NCBI GenBank assembly: GCA_030618505.1
Contig: JAUXDF010000244.1
Location: forward strand, 1 to 5,341
Length of the DNA: 5,341 bases
Direction: 5' to 3'
Origin: Spongiibacteraceae bacterium
Lineage (GTDB): Bacteria; Pseudomonadota; Gammaproteobacteria; Pseudomonadales; PIVM01
Shown here: piece by piece, positions 1-5,341 of the stretch
How positions within the stretch are numbered: position 1 is the stretch's first letter
Layout: every line of letters begins with the position of its first letter
The notes under the pieces: generated by a model
Databases searched by the model: none
The model's input: the letters and a program-made list of their open reading frames with translations, nothing else
Told to the model about the DNA's origin: nothing
Position numbers and translations under genes: made by a program

Positions 1-328
1 GATTAAAGGTAATTCCCTCATAGCCAATATTTTTACGTTTTTTATCCAGGAATTTTAGTGTCTGTAATTGGGGGTCAACTTCAGCCACCTTACTGGTATT
101 ATCAAAAACAAGGTAGAAACTTTCTCTGGCGTAAGTAACGCCGCTAGCCTCAAAGCTTTTATTTTTGTTTTTATTTTTTATGCCGTCAATATCGGCTATT
201 TTTACTTCCTCTAAAATACGCAGCTCTGTGGTTTTTATCATTTCTTTATCTGATAAGGAACAGCTTGCCAGCAAGACACTAAGTACGATTAACAGCAACT
301 GTTTTTGTTTAAAGTAATCTCTGTGCAT
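1..328 (-). CDS. Secreted lipoprotein, possible beta-propeller protein (N-terminal part, 3' end outside window)
   Basis: This reading frame starts at the ATG at 328-326 and stays open to the left edge, giving 109 residues. Residues 1-23 form a lipoprotein signal peptide: a basic start, a hydrophobic stretch at 11-21 and the lipobox L20-A-S-C23. Ser at the +2 position suggests outer-membrane sorting by the Lol rule. A Lys/Asn alternation (KNKNKNK, 51-57) looks like a linker. The part beyond has two short motifs, EASGVTY at 60-66 and YEGITF at 103-108. Their spacing resembles the first blade of SdiA-regulated or phytase-like esterase beta-propellers, but this is inference from pattern only. The Shine-Dalgarno is weak (GGTAAGA just upstream), so the start rests on the signal peptide. 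Base composition is about 35% G+C, well below its neighbours. It lies downstream of ppaC on the same strand, across a 190-nt gap with a possible terminator, so it is probably a separate unit. Confidence 0.75.
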   Translation of the reverse strand, partial: MHRDYFKQKQLLLIVLSVLLASCSLSDKEMIKTTELRILEEVKIADIDGIKNKNKNKSFEASGVTYARESFYLVFDNTSKVAEVDPQLQTLKFLDKKRKNIGYEGITFN

Positions 329-399
329 TTTTATTCTTACCGAAAGGACTAAGTATTTATTGGCTTTAACAGTGTAGCTTGTATCGGTGTGCGTCGTGT

Positions 400-428
400 G
401 GGGTTTTGGGGAGGAGGAAAATAAGGGG
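400..428 (+). other. G-rich block, possible G-quadruplex former
   Basis: The plus strand has GGGG at 400-403, TTTT, GGGG at 408-411, then GG at 413-414 and 416-417, and another GGGG at 425-428. Four runs of at least two G within 18 nt could form a two-layer quadruplex. Only three runs reach three or more G, so a standard three-layer fold is not supported within this block. The G-rich strand is the template for minus-strand transcripts, so any RNA from here would be C-rich. Function unknown. Confidence 0.35.
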
Positions 429-454
429 AGAGCCCCCCCTGATTTCGCAGGCTC
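417..454 (-). terminator. Possible intrinsic terminator downstream of ppaC
   Basis: Read on the minus strand, two overlapping hairpins are possible. One pairs GAG and CCTG (454-448) with CAGG and CTC (441-438 and 432-430), leaving a bulge of five G. The other pairs AGGGG (440-436) with CCCCT (428-424). Both are followed by TATTTT at 423-418, a short T-rich tract. This begins about 65 nt past the ppaC stop codon and before the lipoprotein gene, the expected place for a terminator. The stems are short and the T tract is interrupted, so the call is tentative. Confidence 0.35.
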
Positions 455-518
455 ATACCCAAAACGTTACACGGGGCACACTGATCAAGGCTACTACACA
501 GCTTAGGAGCAGCGGGGA

Positions 519-1436
519 TTAAGCGAAAGCTTTTTCGAGCGGGGGGACAACTTGTTTTTTACGGCTCAGTACACCCTCCAGCCACACTTTGCCGTCTTCG
601 GTTTTGCCAAAGGCTTTTTCAGTTACAGAGATATCATTACTGGCCACCAGCAACTCAGACCCCTCTTTCATAATATCGGTGAGCAGCAAAATCACACTGT
701 GGCGCTCGCCTTCTTCTCGCAGCTTGGCTATGTCTGCTTCAAGCTCTGCTTTGATGGAATCAAAAATTGACAGATCAACTACTTCCAACTGGCCAATACC
801 CACCTTATTGCCGTTCATGTCGAAATCTTTAAAGTCACGCTTGACCAGCTCTCGAATCGGCGTGCCCTCCAATGCTGATTTAACTTTGAACATTTCAAGG
901 CCCAGCGCTTTAAAGTCTTCGACGCCGGCAATGACCGCCAGCTCCTCGACTGCCTTGATGTCGACTGGGGTGCAGGTAGGAGATTTGAAAATGACCGTAT
1001 CACTTAAAATCGCGCACATCATAATACCAGCGATCTCTTTGGGGATTGCTACACCGTGGTGATCATACATTTCTTTAACAATAGTATTGGAGCAGCCAAC
1101 GGGGCGAATCCAGCACTCCAGCGGCGCCGAGGTGGTGATATCACCCAGCTTGTGATGGTCAACAATACCCAACACAGTCGCCTGATCAAGGTCATCCGGG
1201 CTTTGTGCACGATCCGAATGGTCAACCACATAAATGCTATCACCGGCATAAGTGGTCTTTAGCGCCGGAGCTTCAACACCGAAGGTCTTGAGAATAAACG
1301 CAGTCTCCGGGTTCAGCTCGCCCTGGCGGACAGCAATGGCCTCTTCACCAATCTGATTTTTTAGATAAGCCAGTGAAAGAGCGGATACAATTGAGTCAGA
1401 ATCAGGAATTTTGTGTCCCATAACATAAACAGGCAT
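519..1436 (-). CDS. ppaC: Manganese-dependent inorganic pyrophosphatase (family II, DHH family)
   Basis: A cytoplasmic enzyme that hydrolyses pyrophosphate to two phosphates, pulling nucleic-acid and other biosynthetic reactions forward. The 305-residue length fits family II enzymes (about 309 in Bacillus subtilis). The N-terminal DHH domain shows GHKIPDSDS at 7-15, VVDHSD at 70-75, the DHH signature at 93-95, and AILSDT at 142-147. By family knowledge the metal ligands are H8, D12, D14, D72, H94 and D146; all are present. The C-terminal DHHA2 domain carries KRDFKDF at 199-205 and the phosphate-binding SRKKQ at 291-295. There are no inserted CBS or DRTGG regulatory domains, so it is the short constitutive form. 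The start is supported by a strong Shine-Dalgarno (GGAGGT, 6 nt spacing) and by the motif position close to the N-terminus. It is transcribed divergently from the efflux operon. Nothing essential is missing. Confidence 0.96.
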   Translation of the reverse strand: MPVYVMGHKIPDSDSIVSALSLAYLKNQIGEEAIAVRQGELNPETAFILKTFGVEAPALKTTYAGDSIYVVDHSDRAQSPDDLDQATVLGIVDHHKLGDITTSAPLECWIRPVGCSNTIVKEMYDHHGVAIPKEIAGIMMCAILSDTVIFKSPTCTPVDIKAVEELAVIAGVEDFKALGLEMFKVKSALEGTPIRELVKRDFKDFDMNGNKVGIGQLEVVDLSIFDSIKAELEADIAKLREEGERHSVILLLTDIMKEGSELLVASNDISVTEKAFGKTEDGKVWLEGVLSRKKQVVPPLEKAFA

Positions 1437-1442
1437 AGATCG

Positions 1443-1448
1443 ACCTCC
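1443..1448 (-). promoter_or_regulatory. Ribosome binding site of ppaC
   Basis: On the minus strand GGAGGT lies 6 nt before the ATG at 1436-1434. It is the strongest Shine-Dalgarno in the window and fixes the ppaC start. Confidence 0.8.
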
Positions 1449-1455
1449 GGTAAAT

Positions 1456-1485
1456 TTATAACCATTTTATCAAAATTGATGGCAA
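1456..1485 (-). promoter_or_regulatory. Candidate ppaC promoter
   Basis: On the minus strand TTGCCA (1485-1480) is followed after 18 nt by TTATAA (1461-1456); shifting by one gives TATAAA with a 19-nt gap. The -35 matches the sigma-70 consensus in five of six places. The predicted start would lie almost on the Shine-Dalgarno, leaving a very short leader, which weakens the call. Between the two boxes sits an ATCAA-AA-TTGAT inverted repeat (1469-1480), which could be an operator or chance. Confidence 0.27.
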
Positions 1486-1521
1486 GCATGCTGACCTTGA
1501 TCAGATTCTCGTCAAAATACC

Positions 1522-1549
1522 GAACTTTTCCGCACTCTGAACCTTTCGC
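1522..1549 (+). repeat. Imperfect short direct repeat in the divergent intergenic region
   Basis: GAACTTTTCCGC (1522-1533) is followed by GAACCTTTCGC (1539-1549), starting 17 nt apart. The second copy also forms an imperfect inverted repeat with GCGCAAAG at 1557-1564. Repeats like this upstream of an efflux operon could be regulator half-sites, but the similarity is small enough to be chance. Confidence 0.2.
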
Positions 1550-1588
1550 TCGCTGTGCGCAAAGTCATTGACGCGTTAACACCCTGTA

Positions 1589-1618
1589 ATGCCAATTTAC
1601 GGCTAAACTGATTAAGAT
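1589..1618 (+). promoter_or_regulatory. Candidate promoter of the efflux operon
   Basis: ATGCCA (1589-1594) and TAAGAT (1613-1618) lie 18 nt apart and each match the sigma-70 consensus in four of six places. Transcription would begin near 1625, giving a leader of about 38 nt before the adaptor start. A better -35-like TTGACG at 1568-1573 has no well-spaced -10. Weak evidence. Confidence 0.22.
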
Positions 1619-1662
1619 AGATTCTCCACTCATCGACTACTCACACTAATATCGCCTTTATT

Positions 1663-2850
1663 ATGAAAAGAAACCTGCTCTGGCCTATCGCCGTATTGCT
1701 GCTGGCCCTGATCATCGCCGGTCTGATGATCGCCAATAAACCACGATTGGAACCCAAAAGCACAGTCCCTACTGTCACCGCCGTCAGGGTAATCACCGTT
1801 GAGCCTAAAACGGTTCAACTTTCAGTTCGATCCCAGGGCAGTGTTGCTCCGCGTACCGAAAGCTATTTGGTATCGGAAGTTTCCGGGCGTATCGTCTGGG
1901 CATCACCCTCTCTGGTATCAGGCGGACAATTTGAAAAAGGTGAGGCTCTGCTGCGCATTGATGATCAGGACTATCAAACCGCCTTCGACAAAAATGCCGC
2001 CATGGAAGTAAAAACAGTGGTTGAATATGAACATGCCCAGGCCGAATACCAACGCATCAATAAACTCTTTCAGCAGCAACTGGCCAGTAAAAGCCAAATA
2101 GATCAGGCGGACCGCTCTTTGCGACTGGCTAAGGCGAATGTTAAAGAGGCCAATATCAGCATCAAACAAACAGAGCGTGATCTACAAAGAACAGTTCTTT
2201 ATGCGCCCTTTGCAGGCCGGGTACGCAATGAAAGTGTTGATGTCGGTCAGTTTATCAGTCGTGGCGAAAAAATTGGTTCGCTCTATGCCATCGATTATGT
2301 CGAAATACGCGTCCCCATCGCTAACGCACAATTTGCCTACCTGAATCTTAATACCACCTCCGGCGGACAATTATCGCCAGACGTCGCGCCAGAGGCTCGC
2401 ATCACGGCCAGCTATGCAGGCCGACCATTTTATTGGCAAGGCTCGATGGTAAGAACAGAGGCTGAAATCGACAGTCAGAGCCGAATGTTTTACGGGGTAG
2501 TCAGGGTTAAAAACGAACGAACCGAAACACAACCCCCGCTGGTTATAGGACTGTTTGTTGATATAGATATCATCGGTCGAGAGGTCGATAACATTATCTC
2601 ACTGCCACGCTCGGCAATACGTGACAACAACCAGGTACTGATTGTCGATCAGCAGAATCGTCTGCGCTTTCGTAGCGTTCAGCTGCTGCGCATCCAGCGC
2701 GATGAAGTATTGATATCCCAGGGGCTCGAAAAAGGCGAAAGGGTCTGCATCTCGCCTTTGCAAATCGTCATCGACGGCATGTCTGTTAATCCCATAGCTG
2801 CAGAGATTTCAGCCTCTGAAACATCACACCAGCCACCGGAGCAGCAATAA
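1663..2850 (+). CDS. RND efflux periplasmic adaptor (membrane-fusion protein, AcrA/HlyD-like)
   Basis: The periplasmic adaptor of a tripartite exporter, joining an inner-membrane RND pump to an outer-membrane channel. Residues 5-24 form one N-terminal hydrophobic helix with no lipobox cysteine, so it is probably anchored by the helix. The first lipoyl half lies at about 65-104 (VSGRIVW, then FEKGEALLRID). The helical hairpin spans about 105-176. The second lipoyl half starts at TVLYAPFAGRV (177-187), followed by DVGQFISRGEKIG. Beta-barrel and membrane-proximal domains follow to about 375, and the tail is polar. Length (395) is typical. R131, L135 and S142 reproduce the +4/+7 spacing of the AcrA tip residues R128, L132 and S139, known to contact TolC. 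The start is the only ATG, GTG or TTG after the in-frame stop at 1618-1620, but it lacks a clear Shine-Dalgarno. The permease gene follows after 2 nt. Substrate cannot be predicted. Confidence 0.93.
   Translation: MKRNLLWPIAVLLLALIIAGLMIANKPRLEPKSTVPTVTAVRVITVEPKTVQLSVRSQGSVAPRTESYLVSEVSGRIVWASPSLVSGGQFEKGEALLRIDDQDYQTAFDKNAAMEVKTVVEYEHAQAEYQRINKLFQQQLASKSQIDQADRSLRLAKANVKEANISIKQTERDLQRTVLYAPFAGRVRNESVDVGQFISRGEKIGSLYAIDYVEIRVPIANAQFAYLNLNTTSGGQLSPDVAPEARITASYAGRPFYWQGSMVRTEAEIDSQSRMFYGVVRVKNERTETQPPLVIGLFVDIDIIGREVDNIISLPRSAIRDNNQVLIVDQQNRLRFRSVQLLRIQRDEVLISQGLEKGERVCISPLQIVIDGMSVNPIAAEISASETSHQPPEQQ
2838..2841 (+). promoter_or_regulatory. Likely ribosome binding site of the RND permease
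   Basis: GGAG lies inside the last codons of the adaptor gene, 11 nt before the permease ATG at 2853. The spacing is long and the site short, so initiation probably depends partly on ribosomes finishing the adaptor, whose stop codon ends 2 nt before this ATG. Confidence 0.45.
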
Positions 2851-2852
2851 TA

Positions 2853-5341
2853 ATGAGGCCGATCATTGCCTGGTTTGTTCACAACCCCGTTGCCGCTAAC
2901 CTGTTGATGCTCATTCTGATTATGGGGGGTTTGCTCACCTTACCCAATATTTATCAGGAGGAGTTTCCTAATGTAGATACTGATCTCATTCAGGTTAGCG
3001 TTCCCTATTTAGGTGCCGCACCAATTGAGGTAGAAGAGTCCGTCTGCATTCGCATCGAGGAGGCCATCGACGGCACCCAGGGTATCGATAAAATTAACTC
3101 CACCGCTTATGAGGGACGCTGTGTTGTTTCGGCAAAGTTGATCAGAGGAACGGATAAATCCAGGGTTTTAAGTGACATTAAAAATCAGGTCGACAGCATT
3201 TCAACCTTTCCCGCCGAAACCGAGCAAGCTATTATTAATGAGCTAACTATTATCGCCAATGTTTTACAAATAGTTGTATCGGGGCATGCTGATGAGCGCT
3301 CACTGAAAACGCTAGGCGAAAACATTCGCAGCGACCTGCTCGAATTGCCGGGCGTCTCTCAGGTTTTTCTCGATTACGTTCGTCCCTATGAAATCGCTAT
3401 CGAAATATCCGAGCAAACCCTGCGTCGTTTTGGTTTAACTATCGACAAGGTGGCACAGGCCATTCAACAGAGCTCGGTAAACCTGCCCGGTGGCAATATA
3501 AAAACCAGCGGAGGGGAAATTCTACTGCGCACTAACACCCTGGCACAATCTGCTCTCGACTTTGAACAAATTGTTGTGCTCACTCGCACAGACGGCACCA
3601 GTGTTACTCTCGGTGAAATTGCCTCTGTCATCGACGGCTTTCAAGACAGTGACCTACGCGCTCACTTTGATGGCAACCCGGCCATCGTCGTTGAAGTAAA
3701 ACGTATTGGTGAGGAGGATGTGCTGGCCATTGCTAAACAGGTCAAGGCTTACATCAAGCGTGAGCAAAAAAACATGCCCGAGGGCATCAAGCTGACCGTG
3801 TGGAAGGACGAATCACAGGATCTGGTCGACAGACTGGAGGCGCTGACTAAAAATGCCCGCAGTGGTTTATTTCTGGTATTGCTGGTATTGGCCTTGTTTT
3901 TAAAGTTTCGTGTTGCCTTCTGGGTCGCTGCGGGAATTCCCATTGCCCTATTGGGGACACTGACGCTATTCCCTACCTTTGGTATTTCCATCAGTACACT
4001 ATCGGTGATGGCCTTTCTTTTGGCGCTCGGGCTTTTAGTGGATGACGCTATTGTTATTGGTGAGCGTATCTATGCCCATGAACAACTGGGTAAATCGCGA
4101 GAGCAAGCGGCGGTTGATGGTGCTCGGGAGGTTTCTACACCGGTTATTTTTGGCGTACTCACCACCATGGTGACCTTTACTCCGATCATGTTTATTCCCG
4201 CCACCATGGGGCCGCTCTTTGCAGTGATTGGTGCAACAGTGATTATTGCACTCTTTTTCAGTCTACTGGAATCACAGCTGGTGCTGCCTTCTCACCTCGC
4301 CCACCGGGGCAAAAAAACTCTGCCGATGTTTTCCGGCATCTCTGTCCATTGGGAAAAGCTCCAAAGCAAGTTCTCGGGTGGTCTGGAAAATTTTGCCTAT
4401 CAGCATTACCGTCCTCTCTTAATCAAGGTATTAAAGCTGCGCTATCTTTGTGCGGCGCTGGCTATTTCTGTGATTATCCTCACCATCGGGATGATGGCCA
4501 GCGGGCGAATTATTTTTCAGTTTTTCCCTCCCGTCAGCGGTGAGCGTCTATATGCGAACCTGACCCTACCTGAAGGTAGCGCCGTAGCCGATACAGAAAA
4601 AGCGGTGGCGCGCCTTGAGCAGGCGGCACAACAGCTGGAGCAGGAATTAGCTGGCAACTATGTTGAGGGTGAAACTGGCAGGGTGAAACATGTGATGTCC
4701 TCCATCGGTGCTCAACTGGCAAAAAGCTCGATAGAATATAGCGATCTCAGCGGAAGTTATTTTGCCGAAGTTGCCATCGAGCTTGACCTGCCCCCGGAAT
4801 ACGATGACATCCCCACTTCACAACTAGCCAATCGCTGGCGCGAACTCACCGGCGCCATCCCCGATGCCGTTGAGTTAAGTTTTACCGCCGAAGCCTTCAG
4901 TGCCGGCAAGCCCATCGAAATTCAATTGCGTGGTCCTGACTTCGCACAATTAAAACAAGCGGCAAACCGGGTGCGCGATCATCTTGTTCGCTACGAGGGC
5001 GTCCATGACATTACCGATACCTTTCGTGGTGGCAAACAGGAAGTACAACTGTCGTTGTTACCCGCCGCTCGCCATCTCGGGCTCAGCAGCGAAGATCTGG
5101 GCCGACAGGTGCGCCAGGCCTTTTACGGTGAAGAAGCACAGCGTATTCAGCGTGGTAGAGAAGATGTTCGGGTGATGGTGCGCTTTCCTGAATCAGAACG
5201 CCGCTCTCTGGGTGATTTGGAAAACATGCGCATCCGCACCAAAGAAGGTGTAGAGGTCCCCTTCGCCAGCGTTGCCAAGGTTCAACTCGGCAACGGCTAC
5301 TCCACTATTAAGCGCGAAGACGGCCAGCGTATCGTACGCGT
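2853..5341 (+). CDS. RND efflux permease, AcrB-type inner-membrane pump (3' end outside window)
   Basis: A proton-driven exporter subunit of the inner membrane. The window holds 829 codons without a stop; AcrB-type pumps run about 1020-1050 residues, so roughly 200 are missing. The first membrane helix is at about 12-30, after the family opening AWFVHNPVAANLLM. The first porter domain follows (about 35-335), with the subfamily stretch VCIRIEEAIDG. Helices 2-6 lie at about 338-480. Helix 4 has GLLVDDAIVIGERI with D397 and D398, the acidic pair of the proton relay. Helix 7 is at about 531-552, and a second porter domain begins near 555. Helices 8-12, with the remaining relay residues (Lys and Thr in AcrB), fall outside. 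GERI replaces the more usual VEN or GEN after the Asp pair. The start follows the adaptor stop by 2 nt and matches the family N-terminus. Likely co-transcribed and translationally coupled with the adaptor. Substrate unknown: drug, lipid or other hydrophobic compound. Confidence 0.95.
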   Translation, partial: MRPIIAWFVHNPVAANLLMLILIMGGLLTLPNIYQEEFPNVDTDLIQVSVPYLGAAPIEVEESVCIRIEEAIDGTQGIDKINSTAYEGRCVVSAKLIRGTDKSRVLSDIKNQVDSISTFPAETEQAIINELTIIANVLQIVVSGHADERSLKTLGENIRSDLLELPGVSQVFLDYVRPYEIAIEISEQTLRRFGLTIDKVAQAIQQSSVNLPGGNIKTSGGEILLRTNTLAQSALDFEQIVVLTRTDGTSVTLGEIASVIDGFQDSDLRAHFDGNPAIVVEVKRIGEEDVLAIAKQVKAYIKREQKNMPEGIKLTVWKDESQDLVDRLEALTKNARSGLFLVLLVLALFLKFRVAFWVAAGIPIALLGTLTLFPTFGISISTLSVMAFLLALGLLVDDAIVIGERIYAHEQLGKSREQAAVDGAREVSTPVIFGVLTTMVTFTPIMFIPATMGPLFAVIGATVIIALFFSLLESQLVLPSHLAHRGKKTLPMFSGISVHWEKLQSKFSGGLENFAYQHYRPLLIKVLKLRYLCAALAISVIILTIGMMASGRIIFQFFPPVSGERLYANLTLPEGSAVADTEKAVARLEQAAQQLEQELAGNYVEGETGRVKHVMSSIGAQLAKSSIEYSDLSGSYFAEVAIELDLPPEYDDIPTSQLANRWRELTGAIPDAVELSFTAEAFSAGKPIEIQLRGPDFAQLKQAANRVRDHLVRYEGVHDITDTFRGGKQEVQLSLLPAARHLGLSSEDLGRQVRQAFYGEEAQRIQRGREDVRVMVRFPESERRSLGDLENMRIRTKEGVEVPFASVAKVQLGNGYSTIKREDGQRIVR

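Noticed and set aside
51..57. Possible slippage in the A/T-rich lipoprotein linker (Lys/Asn repeat, encoded at about 158-178)
   Set aside because: The frame remains open through the A-rich tract and the protein motifs on both sides are in the same frame, so no frameshift is indicated. The positions given here are residue numbers.
482..490. TGATCA-containing words at 482-490, near 1182 and near 1499
   Set aside because: A six-base palindrome recurring a few times in 5 kb is expected by chance, and one copy is inside the ppaC coding region.
589..1062. A 157-codon plus-strand open frame across ppaC
   Set aside because: It lies entirely antisense to a well supported enzyme gene, has low-complexity Ser/Thr-rich sequence and shows no recognisable domain.
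3749..3991. An 80-codon minus-strand frame inside the permease
   Set aside because: Antisense to conserved membrane helices 2 and 3 of the permease, with no domain or ribosome binding site seen.
4349..4543. A 64-codon plus-strand frame inside the permease
   Set aside because: It overlaps the permease helix 7 region in another frame and has no start signal or recognisable content; the permease frame is continuous there.

Overview
The window looks like chromosomal DNA from a Gram-negative bacterium, most likely a marine-type gammaproteobacterium. The evidence is a lipoprotein signal peptide, a complete periplasmic adaptor with an RND pump, and a short single-chain family II pyrophosphatase. 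Taxonomy below that level cannot be read from the sequence. The pyrophosphatase and efflux genes are roughly 50% G+C by eye. The leftmost gene fragment is much lower, about 35% by hand count.

Layout: (1) positions 1-328, minus strand, hold the N-terminal 109 residues of a secreted lipoprotein, probably a beta-propeller-like protein, whose 3' end lies outside the window. (2) Positions 329-518 are a short intergenic stretch with a G-rich block and a hairpin that could terminate the gene to its right. (3) Positions 519-1436, minus strand, encode a complete Mn-dependent inorganic pyrophosphatase (ppaC). (4) Positions 1437-1662 separate ppaC from a plus-strand efflux operon and must hold the divergent promoters; only weak promoter-like elements are visible. 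(5) Positions 1663-2850 encode the membrane-fusion (adaptor) subunit, and 2853-5341 encode the first 829 residues of the RND permease, which runs off the right edge.

The adaptor and permease are separated by 2 nt and form one transcription unit. Together they would make the inner-membrane and periplasmic parts of a proton-driven tripartite exporter. The adaptor carries an Arg-Leu-Ser spacing at the hairpin tip that matches the TolC-docking motif of AcrA, but no outer-membrane channel gene or regulator is in the window. PpaC is a cytoplasmic housekeeping enzyme with no evident functional tie to the pump. I see no mobile element, CRISPR array, RNA gene or clearly new system. The least explained items are the AT-rich lipoprotein and the G-rich intergenic block.
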